Part shown: positions 15,262 through 23,137 of the stretch, piece after piece
How positions within the stretch are numbered: the stretch's first letter is position 1
Layout of the letters: the number at the start of each line of letters is the position of its first letter
Assembly: GCA_051004735.1 (NCBI GenBank)
Contig: JBPCKA010000056.1
Span: 1-64,000 of the forward strand
Origin: Euzebya sp051004735
GTDB taxonomy: Bacteria; Actinomycetota; Nitriliruptoria; Euzebyales; Euzebyaceae
Length of the DNA: 64,000 nucleotides
Direction of reading: 5' to 3'
Notes under the pieces: generated by a model
What the model was told of the DNA's origin: nothing
Databases searched by the model: none
Seen by the model: only the letters and a program-made list of their open reading frames with translations
Translations under genes and position numbers: made by a program

Positions 15262-15585
15262 TCACCGCAGTGCGGCCACGTCCTGCTCGCATTCGCCGAC
15301 GAAGGCCTCCTGATCCGCGATCCGCTGAGGAACCTTCTGCCGCTCGCTGAGCACGATCGCCCGACGGCGCCCCAGGGCCTCGAGCACCTGTTTGTCCGTT
15401 GAGTCCACCATCTTGCGAAACTTCCGCGGGACCACGCTTGACGCCTCGTCCAGAGCTGTTGCGAATGTTGCCAGGCGGGCCAGTTCCTCTTCCAGGAACT
15501 CTTGGTAGCGAAGCAGATGGGACAACTCTTCGCGGGCCCTCAACAACGTGAAGTAGGCCGCGTCATACTCCGACTGTCTGGTCAT
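15262..15585 (-). CDS. Small coiled-coil protein
   Basis: This 107-residue protein is almost entirely helical and charged (EELSHLLRYQEFLEEELARL, then KQVLEALGRRRAIVLSERQK) with a coiled-coil pattern. It lacks a signal peptide or membrane segment. ATG at 15585 overlaps the M20 peptidase stop as ATGA, so it is the second gene of that operon. Function is unknown. Confidence 0.65.
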   Translation of the reverse strand: MTRQSEYDAAYFTLLRAREELSHLLRYQEFLEEELARLATFATALDEASSVVPRKFRKMVDSTDKQVLEALGRRRAIVLSERQKVPQRIADQEAFVGECEQDVAALR

Positions 15586-17003
15586 GATGACGACGTGCCT
15601 GGGGCAAGGTTGCCCAACAACAGCGCCACAGAACGGCAGGCAGAACGCCAGTCCTGCAGGTGTAGCGACTCATCGATCCCATGGGCACGCGAGTCTGGAT
15701 CCTCAACGCCAACCAGCAGCATCGTGGCGTCCGGGTTGGCGTGCTGCAGCGGCTCCAGCAGCGGGATCGAACCGCCACACCCCATCAGCACCGGCTCGCT
15801 GCCGTAGCCGTCACGCAGCGCCTGGAGCATCGGTTGGACGGCCGGACGGTCCAGGCGTGTCTCGAACGGCTCGCCCGCCGCACCTGGCGTCGCGGTCACA
15901 CGCAAGCCCATCGGTTGCTGGTGCTGCAGATGATCAACCAGGGCCTGCCGCGCGGTCCTGGCATCCTGCCCCGGGCCGATCCGCAGGCCCAGTTTGGCGC
16001 TGACCCGTGGTTGGATCGAGTTCGATGCCTGGGTGGTGCTTGGTGCGTCCAGGCCCAAAACGGTGAGGCTTGGTTCCATCCAGATCTTTTGCAGGGTTGG
16101 CAGATCCGGGTCACCGGCCAATGGAACCCCGGCGATGAGTCCTGCCTCGTCACGGAACCGCTCCTGATCGAAATCAAGGGCCGCCAGGCGCTGCTGTTCC
16201 TCGTCGCTGGGCGCTCGCAGGCCGTCACGCAACTGTGGGATCCGCACGGTTCCCTGATCATCGGTCAAGCCGGCGATCAGCTTGGTCATTGCAGTGAGCG
16301 GGTCGGGCACCGGTCCGCCGTACATCCCGCTATGCACCGCGTGATCCAGCACGTCGATCTGCACGGTCACGTCGATCATGCCGCGCAGCAGATAGGTCAG
16401 CGACGGCACACCGACCTGCCAGTTGACCAGGTCGGCGACCACCACCGCATCGGCGGCCAACAGATCCCCGTGGACCGCCAGGAACTGGTCCAGGTGCGGC
16501 GAGCCCAACTCCTCCTCACCCTCGATGATGACCTTGACGTTGACCGGTGGTGCGCCAGCCAAGTTCACCCATGCCGCGATCGCCGAGGCATGGGCGACGA
16601 CACCGGCCTTGTCATCGGCGCACCCTCGGCCATACAGCCGACCCTGTCGCTCGGTCGGTTCAAACGGGGGGGAGGACCACTCGGCGAGGGACCCCGTGGG
16701 TTGGACGTCGTGGTGGGCGTACAGCAGCACCGTGGGGGCCTGTGGGCCGGCGTCGACCAATTCGCCGTACACCGCGGGAGGCGCGCCTTCACCTGCGGTG
16801 CCGGATAACCCAAGCAATCGCACGTGGTGCAAGCCGGAGCGTTCCAGGAGTTCGGCGGTTGCCACTGCGCAGTCGTGCACGGGCGCGGGGTCATATCCCG
16901 CGAAGGCGATGGAGGGGATCCGCGCCAATGCTTCCAGGTCGGTGCGGGCCTGGGTGTGACCGGCGTCGACGGCGGCGATGACTGACTGGGCTGAGGGAAC
17001 CAT
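15582..17003 (-). CDS. M20-family metallopeptidase (dipeptidase)
   Basis: This zinc-dependent exopeptidase has about 473 residues. The first metal and catalytic segment is LLYAHHDVQPTGSLAEW, the second is LYGRGCADDKAGVV, and the catalytic glutamates are in VIIEGEEELGSPHLDQF. The lid domain segment (DHAVHSGMYGGPVPDPL) and late GCGGSIPLLE and GIDESLHL complete the M20 pattern. It probably cleaves dipeptides or acyl-amino acids in the cytoplasm. ATG at 17003 is preferred over an upstream ATG, since the latter would overlap the divergent thioesterase gene. It is followed by a coupled coiled-coil gene. Confidence 0.9.
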   Translation of the reverse strand: MVPSAQSVIAAVDAGHTQARTDLEALARIPSIAFAGYDPAPVHDCAVATAELLERSGLHHVRLLGLSGTAGEGAPPAVYGELVDAGPQAPTVLLYAHHDVQPTGSLAEWSSPPFEPTERQGRLYGRGCADDKAGVVAHASAIAAWVNLAGAPPVNVKVIIEGEEELGSPHLDQFLAVHGDLLAADAVVVADLVNWQVGVPSLTYLLRGMIDVTVQIDVLDHAVHSGMYGGPVPDPLTAMTKLIAGLTDDQGTVRIPQLRDGLRAPSDEEQQRLAALDFDQERFRDEAGLIAGVPLAGDPDLPTLQKIWMEPSLTVLGLDAPSTTQASNSIQPRVSAKLGLRIGPGQDARTARQALVDHLQHQQPMGLRVTATPGAAGEPFETRLDRPAVQPMLQALRDGYGSEPVLMGCGGSIPLLEPLQHANPDATMLLVGVEDPDSRAHGIDESLHLQDWRSACRSVALLLGNLAPGTSSS

Positions 17004-17028
17004 GGCAGGGCATCCTAATGTGAGCACC

Positions 17029-17433
17029 ATGTCTGACCCATTCATCCACCATGTTGACGTCCGCTACATGGAGGTGGATCAACAGGGTGTCGTGTTCAAC
17101 TCCTGGTACCTGGTCTATTTCGATGACGCCATGACCCAGTTCCTGGCCGCGGGCGGGCTGCCCTACGAATCCTTGATCGCCCGTGGATATGACGTCCAGC
17201 TGGTGCATAACGAGACCACCTGGCGCCACGGCGTGCGCTGGCGAGATGACGTGGCGATCTCGGTCGTAACCACCCGCATGGGCACCACGTCATTCACCCT
17301 GGAGTTCGTTGTCCGGGTAGGCGACAAGGAATGCGTGACGGCGCGAACCGTGTATGTCGTGATCGCAACCGACGGATCGGGTAAACGGACCATTCCGGCG
17401 TTCCTGCGAGAGGTGCTCGACCCACCCCATTGA
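17029..17433 (+). CDS. Acyl-CoA thioesterase, hotdog fold (4-hydroxybenzoyl-CoA type)
   Basis: The protein has 134 residues. The N-terminal HHVDVRYMEVDQQGVVFNSW carries the catalytic Asp of 4HBT thioesterases, followed by YLVYFDDAMTQFL. It hydrolyses acyl-CoA thioesters; the acyl chain cannot be predicted. ATG at 17029 gives a family-sized protein; longer in-frame starts exist. It is divergent from the M20 gene and precedes the fatty-acid operon, so it may limit acyl-CoA pools there. Confidence 0.88.
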   Translation: MSDPFIHHVDVRYMEVDQQGVVFNSWYLVYFDDAMTQFLAAGGLPYESLIARGYDVQLVHNETTWRHGVRWRDDVAISVVTTRMGTTSFTLEFVVRVGDKECVTARTVYVVIATDGSGKRTIPAFLREVLDPPH

Positions 17434-17510
17434 AGGCTTCGACCACGACCCTGGCGCATGGTGTGCGACATGGATTCACCCGGGCCTGGCCAAATGGTCG
17501 GGAAGAGAAA

Positions 17511-17534
17511 GTTGACATTGACGTCAATGTCAAC
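17511..17534. promoter_or_regulatory. Perfect 24-bp palindromic operator before the fatty-acid operon
   Basis: Half-site GTTGACATTGAC is followed at once by its exact reverse complement, giving a 24-base perfect palindrome. It overlaps the likely -35 region of the operon promoter and lies 85 bases before the first gene. TTGAC-n-GTCAA sites are typical of MerR- or TetR-type acyl-responsive regulators in fatty-acid pathways. The regulator gene is not in the window nearby. Confidence 0.7.
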
Positions 17535-17548
17535 AAACTGGGTATAAC
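17518..17548 (+). promoter_or_regulatory. Predicted promoter of the fatty-acid operon
   Basis: A -35-like TTGACG (17518-17523) inside the palindrome and a -10-like TATAAC (17543-17548) are separated by 19 bases. The spacing is a little long. Binding of a repressor to the palindrome would block the -35 element. Confidence 0.5.
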
Positions 17549-17618
17549 AGGATAGACAGCCCGTCCCGCACCCCGATCCCACACCCCGGGATCCGACACC
17601 GCCTCTGGAGGCACCCAC

Positions 17619-17948
17619 ATGTTCGACGTCGTCACCGACATCCCGCAGCGCGAAGAGATCAAGATCTTCGTCGGCACGGTCGCGGACAGGATGTCAATCG
17701 CTGTGGCTCCCTCAACAGGACGGTTCGCACCAGTTGTCGAGGCTCCAGCCATGGTCAAGCCTGGTGACGTCATCGGACACATCACGGGCGGGAACGGACG
17801 CGCGGACGAGGTGTATGCACCCGTGGGCGCCACCCTGAAGGAACTCCTGGCCCGCCCCGGTCAGCTTGTCGCCTTGGGACAGGGTCTGGCCTACCTCGAG
17901 CGGGTTGCGCCGGCCGGTCGCGAGGGCATGCAGCACGAGTCCCGATAG
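17619..17948 (+). CDS. Biotin/lipoyl-domain-like protein without the modified lysine
   Basis: This 109-residue protein has the hammerhead fold pattern of biotin carboxyl carrier proteins: PVVEAPAMVKPGDVIGHITG, then NGRADEVYAPVGATLKELLA and VALGQGLAYLE. In true carriers the hairpin between the two halves carries M-K-M with the biotinylated lysine; here the aligned stretch is GNGRADEV and has no lysine. It is the first gene of the FabH-ACP-FabF-carboxyltransferase-FabI operon, so it may be a structural or regulatory partner of the carboxylase rather than a biotin carrier. ATG at 17619 follows GGAGG. Confidence 0.7.
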   Translation: MFDVVTDIPQREEIKIFVGTVADRMSIAVAPSTGRFAPVVEAPAMVKPGDVIGHITGGNGRADEVYAPVGATLKELLARPGQLVALGQGLAYLERVAPAGREGMQHESR

Positions 17949-17967
17949 GCCGGGAGAACCCACCATC

Positions 17968-18984
17968 ATGGCCCGCACGCCGTCGGCGATGGTCTTGGCA
18001 GGGGTGGGCGCCTATCTTCCGGATCAGGTTGTCACCAACGACGATCTATCCCAAGTTCTTGACACCTCCGATGAGTGGATCAGCACCCGCACAGGGATTC
18101 GCGAACGGCGGCGCGCTGCGCCCGGACAGACGTCTCTGCATCTTGCAGTCGAAGCCGCCAGTGAAGCACTGAAGGCAACCTCTGATGGCGTCACCGACGT
18201 TGATGCCGTGGTCCTGGCAACCATGACCCCTGATCGGCGCTGCCCGGCAACTGCCCCCGACGTTGCCGCCGCGCTTGGCCTGGGCACGGTGCCCGCATTT
18301 GATGTCAGTGCCGTATGCAGTGGGTTTGTGTACGCAGCGGCCACGGCGCAGGGATTGATCGCGGCGGGTACCGCCACGCGGGTACTGGTCATCGGCACCG
18401 AGGTGATGACCTCGTTCTTGCATCCCACCGATCGCAACACGGCAGTGATCTTCGGTGACGGCGCGGGCGCCGCTGTCGTGCGTGCTGGCGACCCTGATGA
18501 ACCAGGCGCCTTTGGCCCCTTCGACCTGGGCGCTGATGGCGAGGGCAGCGATCTGATTCATGTGGATGGCGGAGGCGGTCGGATTCCTCCAGATCCCAAG
18601 CGCGGTGCCACGCGCGATGACTATCTGGTGATGGAGGGTCGGGCGGTGTATCGCCGGTCGATTCCCGCGATGGCCGATTCAAGCCGCGCCGCCGTTCGCA
18701 AGCGCGGGTGGACCGTGGCCGACATCGACAAGGTCATCGCGCATCAGGCCAACGTGCGGATCCTGGATGCGGTGTGTCGCGAACTGGGCGTGGACACCGC
18801 GAAGAACTTCATCAACCTCGATACGGTCGGTAACACCTCGGCCGCTTCGGTGCCGATTGCCATGACCCACGCCCACCAGCAGGGATTTGTGTCCCCGGGG
18901 GACCGGATCCTGATCACGGCCTTCGGTGGTGGTCTGACCTGGGGGTCGACCACCCTGACGTGGCCCGATCTTGCACTGGCGTGA
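17968..18984 (+). CDS. fabH: Beta-ketoacyl-ACP synthase III
   Basis: This 338-residue condensing enzyme starts fatty-acid chains from an acyl-CoA and malonyl-ACP. The catalytic Cys is in DVSAVCSGFVYA, the His in IAHQANVRILDA and the Asn in NLDTVGNTSAASVP. The opening (VGAYLPDQVVTNDDL, then TSDEWISTRTGIRERR) is standard. ATG at 17968 with GGGAG upstream is chosen. It lies 19 bases after the BCCP-like gene and ahead of the ACP gene. Primer specificity (acetyl or branched) cannot be read here. Confidence 0.95.
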   Translation: MARTPSAMVLAGVGAYLPDQVVTNDDLSQVLDTSDEWISTRTGIRERRRAAPGQTSLHLAVEAASEALKATSDGVTDVDAVVLATMTPDRRCPATAPDVAAALGLGTVPAFDVSAVCSGFVYAAATAQGLIAAGTATRVLVIGTEVMTSFLHPTDRNTAVIFGDGAGAAVVRAGDPDEPGAFGPFDLGADGEGSDLIHVDGGGGRIPPDPKRGATRDDYLVMEGRAVYRRSIPAMADSSRAAVRKRGWTVADIDKVIAHQANVRILDAVCRELGVDTAKNFINLDTVGNTSAASVPIAMTHAHQQGFVSPGDRILITAFGGGLTWGSTTLTWPDLALA

Positions 18985-19040
18985 GCCGTCCCTGTGACCC
19001 ATCATCCTCAAACCCAACAACAACAAAGGTAGGTAGCGCC

Positions 19041-19277
19041 GTGACCGTGTACGACAAGATTGTGGAAATGCTGGATGACAAGTTCGGTATCAGCCCGGAT
19101 GAGGTGACCGCAGAGTCCACCTTCGAGGAGTTGGACCTGGACTCCCTGGACCTGGTCGAGTTCTCGATGGCCGCCGAAGATGACATGGGCGTGAAAATCA
19201 CCGACGACGAAGCCGCCGAGCTCAAGACCGTCGGTGACGCTGTCACGTTGCTGGAGGCCAAGGGCGCCAGTGTCTGA
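19041..19277 (+). CDS. acpP: Acyl carrier protein
   Basis: The protein has 78 residues. The phosphopantetheine serine lies in LDLDSLDLVEFSM; the surrounding acidic helix and the starting VYDKIVEMLDDKFGISPDEV are classical. GTG at 19041 with AGGTAGG upstream is chosen. It carries growing acyl chains for FabH, FabF and FabI of the same operon. Confidence 0.95.
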   Translation: MTVYDKIVEMLDDKFGISPDEVTAESTFEELDLDSLDLVEFSMAAEDDMGVKITDDEAAELKTVGDAVTLLEAKGASV

Positions 19278-19284
19278 GGTACGC

Positions 19285-20526
19285 ATGAGCAAGCAGAGCG
19301 GCACCCCGCGCCACCCTCAGGTGGTCATCACAGGCATTGGGCTGGTCACGCCTGGGGGCATAGGCACCCAGGCATCCTGGGACGCGGTATTGCGTGGTGA
19401 GGGGACGGCGGCGACAGACCCGGCGCTGGAAGGCCTGGGCGTGACCATGTCATGCCGGGTCCCTGGCTTTGATGGCATTGAGCAGCTCGGACGCCGGGCC
19501 CGCAAGCTGGATCGCTTTGTCCAGTTGGCCCTGGTCGCAGCACGCGAGGCCGTCGCTGACGCCGACCTGGACCCTGAACAATGGGATGGCACCCGCGTCG
19601 GCGTGATCATCGGCTGCGGCATGGGCGGGGCACCGACCTGGGAGGAGCAGCACAGCGTGCTGCTGGATCGAGGGCCCAGCCGGGTGTCACCTCACCTGAT
19701 CCCACGGATGATCCCGAACATGGCGGCAGGACACCTGGCCATGGAGTTCGGGGCCCATGGACCGAATCTGTGTACCGCGACAGCCTGCGCATCAGGTGCG
19801 ACGGCCATCGGAACCGCCCTGGATCTGCTACGACTGGACCGTTGTGACATCGTTCTGGCAGGTGGTACGGAGGCCGGAATCACTCCGCTGTCAATCGCCG
19901 GCTTCGCCAACATGACTGCATTGTCGGGACGTGTGGATGACCCTGTGAGGGCATCACGGCCCTTCGACGTGGACCGCGATGGTTTCGTCGCGGCCGAGGC
20001 GGCCGGGGTGGTCGTGCTGGAACGCCAGGCCGACGCCTCCGCACGGCGGGTGCGCCGGTATGCCACGGTCGCCGGCTACGGAGCCAGTGCCGACGGACAC
20101 CATGTGACCGCCCCCGATCCGCAGGGCCAGGGCGGCGAGTTGGCCGTTCGTGCCGCCCTGGCGGATGCGGGTCTGTCCACCTCTGACGTCGATCATGTCA
20201 ACGCCCACGGCACCTCCACACCGCTGAACGACGTCAGCGAAGCCCGGATGATCAGCAGGGTCCTGCCGCATGGTCCCGCAGTCACCTCCACCAAGGGAGT
20301 AACCGGACATGCCTTGGGTGGTGCGGGGGCAATCGAGGCTGCGTTCAGTGCGCTGAGCATCCACCACGGTCGTATCCCGCCCACGGCCAACCTGGACAGC
20401 CAGGATCCCGAGATCGACATCGACGTGGTGGCCAAGGCCCCACGTCAGGCCGATGTGCGCGTGGTCATCAGTGACTCGTTTGGTTTCGGCGGTCAAAACG
20501 CCGTGCTGGCCCTGACTGTGCCCTGA
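19285..20526 (+). CDS. fabF: Beta-ketoacyl-ACP synthase II
   Basis: This 413-residue elongating condensing enzyme has its catalytic Cys in NLCTATACASGATAIG, first His in VNAHGTSTPLND and second His in STKGVTGHALGGAGA. The C-terminal NSFGFGGQNA-like end (SDSFGFGGQNAVLAL) is typical. ATG at 19285 is used, 7 bases after the ACP stop. It extends acyl-ACP using malonyl-ACP. Full length for the family. Confidence 0.95.
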   Translation: MSKQSGTPRHPQVVITGIGLVTPGGIGTQASWDAVLRGEGTAATDPALEGLGVTMSCRVPGFDGIEQLGRRARKLDRFVQLALVAAREAVADADLDPEQWDGTRVGVIIGCGMGGAPTWEEQHSVLLDRGPSRVSPHLIPRMIPNMAAGHLAMEFGAHGPNLCTATACASGATAIGTALDLLRLDRCDIVLAGGTEAGITPLSIAGFANMTALSGRVDDPVRASRPFDVDRDGFVAAEAAGVVVLERQADASARRVRRYATVAGYGASADGHHVTAPDPQGQGGELAVRAALADAGLSTSDVDHVNAHGTSTPLNDVSEARMISRVLPHGPAVTSTKGVTGHALGGAGAIEAAFSALSIHHGRIPPTANLDSQDPEIDIDVVAKAPRQADVRVVISDSFGFGGQNAVLALTVP

Positions 20527-20598
20527 GGTCAGGCTCTGAGCCAGACGCCATCCACCACCGGACAACCCGACCACCACCGCATTAGGGATTGGAAGATC

Positions 20599-22062
20599 AT
20601 GAGCGCTCACAGCGCGACCACGTCCAGTGAGACCCACACCGGTCCGCTGGACGCACGCGGACGCATCATCGCGTTTGCCGACCCGGCCTCATTCATCGAG
20701 TTCGGGTCCATGGCCCGTCATCAGACAACGGCGTTCGGCATGGCCGACAAGCGCCCAGATGGTGATGGCGTGGTGACTGGAACCGTTGCTGTCGACGGAC
20801 GGCCCGTGGGTCTGTTCGCACAGGACCCGACGGCGTTGGGTGGGTCCCTGGGAGCCGTCCATGCGCGCAAGATCGCGATGGTGATGGACCGGGCAGCACG
20901 GGCACGAACCCCGGTGGTCGGACTGCTTGACAGTGGCGGTGCTCGGATCCAGGAGGGCATCGGCGCACTGGATGGCTACGGGGAGATCTTTTATCGCAAT
21001 GTGCAGGCATCAGGCCGGATACCCCAGATCTCAGTGGTCCTGGGACCATGCGCCGGAGGGGCCGTCTACTCACCGGCGCTGACCGATATCGTGATCATGG
21101 CTCGGGACCGGGCACACATGTTCGTGACCGGACCGCGGGTGGTGAAGGCTGTCACGTTCGAGGACGTCACCCTTGCCGACCTTGGCGGGGCCGATGTGCA
21201 TGGCACCACCAGTGGAGTCGCCCACCTGGTCGCCGATGACGTTGACGGGGCACTGGCCCTGGCACGCCAGGTCCTGTCCTACCTGCCCTCATCCGTCTGG
21301 GACGATCTGCCCCTGGCCCCGCCGCGCGATCCCGAGGAGTTTGTGGCAACCCCCACCGATCACCGCCAGCCCTACGACGTCCGCGACAGCATCCGTGGGA
21401 TCGTCGATGGTGGCTCGGTGCTGGAACTGTCGGCCGATCATGCACGCAATCTGGTCACCGCGTTCGCGCGGATGGACGGCCAACCGGTAGGAGTGGTTGC
21501 CAACCAGCCGTCGGTCCTGGCGGGCTGTCTGGACATTGCCGCCAGCGAGAAGGGCGCTCGCTTCGTCCGGATGTGCGATGCGTTCGGGCTACCCCTGGTG
21601 GTCTTGGTTGACGTACCCGGGTTCCTTCCGGGCACGGGTCAGGAATCCTCGGGCATCATCCGCAAGGGTGCCAAGCTGCTGTACGCATTCGCCGAGGCCA
21701 CCGTCCCTCGGGTCACGATCATCCTCCGCAAGGCCTACGGCGGTGCCTACATCGTGATGAACTCCCGCAATCTGGGCGCCGACGCGGTCTACACCTGGCC
21801 CGGCGCCGAGATCGCGGTGATGGGCGCCGAGGGGGCAGTCGATGTGCTGCACCGCAAAGCCATCGCGGCCGATCCCGCCAGCCGGCCACGACTGGTTGAG
21901 GAGTACAAAGCCGAGGCGCTCCGTCCCGACCTGCCAGGCGAGATCCTGAGCGTTGATGAGATCATCCAACCGGAATCCACACGTGAGGTGGTCCTGGGGA
22001 CCTTGGCCGCTCTCCGCGGCAGCCGGCAGACCGGTTTCCGCCACGACAACCTCCCGCAGTAA
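20599..22062 (+). CDS. Acyl-CoA carboxylase carboxyltransferase (PccB/AccD type)
   Basis: This 487-residue carboxyltransferase moves CO2 from biotin to an acyl-CoA, supplying malonyl-CoA or methylmalonyl-CoA. It contains GLLDSGGARIQEGIGALDGY and SVVLGPCAGGAVYSPAL in the N-terminal half (first oxyanion loop) and FLPGTGQESSGIIRKGAKLL plus RKAYGGAYIVMNSRNLGAD in the C-terminal half. It is in one chain, as in actinobacterial AccD/PccB. No biotin carboxylase or functional biotin carrier lies nearby. The operon position suggests that acetyl-CoA is the substrate, but this is inferred. Confidence 0.92.
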   Translation: MSAHSATTSSETHTGPLDARGRIIAFADPASFIEFGSMARHQTTAFGMADKRPDGDGVVTGTVAVDGRPVGLFAQDPTALGGSLGAVHARKIAMVMDRAARARTPVVGLLDSGGARIQEGIGALDGYGEIFYRNVQASGRIPQISVVLGPCAGGAVYSPALTDIVIMARDRAHMFVTGPRVVKAVTFEDVTLADLGGADVHGTTSGVAHLVADDVDGALALARQVLSYLPSSVWDDLPLAPPRDPEEFVATPTDHRQPYDVRDSIRGIVDGGSVLELSADHARNLVTAFARMDGQPVGVVANQPSVLAGCLDIAASEKGARFVRMCDAFGLPLVVLVDVPGFLPGTGQESSGIIRKGAKLLYAFAEATVPRVTIILRKAYGGAYIVMNSRNLGADAVYTWPGAEIAVMGAEGAVDVLHRKAIAADPASRPRLVEEYKAEALRPDLPGEILSVDEIIQPESTREVVLGTLAALRGSRQTGFRHDNLPQ

Positions 22063-22073
22063 GGCACCCGATC

Positions 22074-22859
22074 ATGACTGCTACCTCTGGCCTGTTGGCC
22101 GGCAAACGACTGCTGATCACCGGGGTGCTGACCGAGGCCTCGATTGCCTTCACCACAGCACGCCTGGCGATTGAAGAGGGGGCCGAGGTGGTGCTCACCG
22201 GTTTCGGCAAGGGGATGCGGCTGACGCAGCGCGTGGCTGGTCGCCTGCCTGAGACACCCGATGTGCTAGAGATGGACGTGGTCGATGAGGATCAGGTCGC
22301 GGCCGTGGCCGACAACCTTGCTGAACGCTGGGGAGCGGTTGACGGCGTGGTGCATGCAATCGGGTTTGCCCCGGCCAGTGCCATTGGCGGGGAGTTCATG
22401 AAGACACCGTGGGAAGATGTCGCCACGGCGGTTCGGATCAGCACCTACTCCTTCGCATCCCTGGCGCGGGCGATGGCACCGTTGTTGTCGGAGTCTGGCG
22501 GCGGGTCCTATGTCGGTCTTGACTTTGACGCCACCGTCGCCTGGCCCTCCTACGACTGGATGGGCGTGGCAAAGGCCGGGCTGGAAAGCGCGTGCCGCTA
22601 CGTCGCCCGCGATCTGGGTCCCCAGGGCACTCGCGTGAACCTGGTGGCTGCGGGACCACTGAAGACCATGGCTGCCCGACAAATCGAGGGGTTTGCATCG
22701 TTTGAGGACACCTGGGGACAGCGCGCACCTTTGGGGTGGGATGTCACCGATGCCGAACCGGTTGGTCGCGTGGTCTGTGGGCTTCTGAGTGACTGGATGC
22801 CGGGCGTCACCGCCGAGATCGTGCACTGTGACGGCGGCGTCCACGCGATGGGTGCCTGA
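22074..22859 (+). CDS. fabI: Enoyl-ACP reductase, InhA/FabI type
   Basis: This 261-residue NADH-dependent reductase performs the last step of the elongation cycle. It has the GKRLLITGVLTEASIAFTTA nucleotide-binding segment (atypical short-chain dehydrogenase), the YDWMGVAKAGLES catalytic Tyr-x6-Lys, and VNLVAAGPLKTMAARQI in the substrate loop. These are closest to the mycobacterial InhA pattern. It is 11 bases after the carboxyltransferase and closes the operon. Ketoreductase, dehydratase and malonyl transacylase genes are absent from the cluster. Confidence 0.94.
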   Translation: MTATSGLLAGKRLLITGVLTEASIAFTTARLAIEEGAEVVLTGFGKGMRLTQRVAGRLPETPDVLEMDVVDEDQVAAVADNLAERWGAVDGVVHAIGFAPASAIGGEFMKTPWEDVATAVRISTYSFASLARAMAPLLSESGGGSYVGLDFDATVAWPSYDWMGVAKAGLESACRYVARDLGPQGTRVNLVAAGPLKTMAARQIEGFASFEDTWGQRAPLGWDVTDAEPVGRVVCGLLSDWMPGVTAEIVHCDGGVHAMGA

Positions 22860-23125
22860 GGATCGTGCGTGAGTGGGAGGGTGGATCGGGTTGGCCAGGG
22901 TCCCATTGGGCCGTCAAAGACGGAGGATTAGTTGGTCGCCCGATGACGTGGACGCCGGCTGCTCCCAGATACTGGGATAGGCCGGGGCGGTTGCCATAAC
23001 GAGCGGACATTGCGCGAGCGTGGGAGTCAAACCGCTGACAAAGGACCGCACACACGACCGCCATGGGATACCCGGCCAGGCGTGAGGATTGGCATGGTTA
23101 CACAGGGAGTGTCGCACCCCCTTTG

Positions 23126-23131
23126 TATGAT
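23126..23131 (+). promoter_or_regulatory. -10 element TATGAT, leaderless start of HNH gene
   Basis: TATGAT ends 6 bases before the chosen ATG at 23138 and no ribosome site is present, as expected for leaderless transcription common in actinobacteria. No clear -35 is seen. Confidence 0.4.
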
Positions 23132-23137
23132 GTGGGT

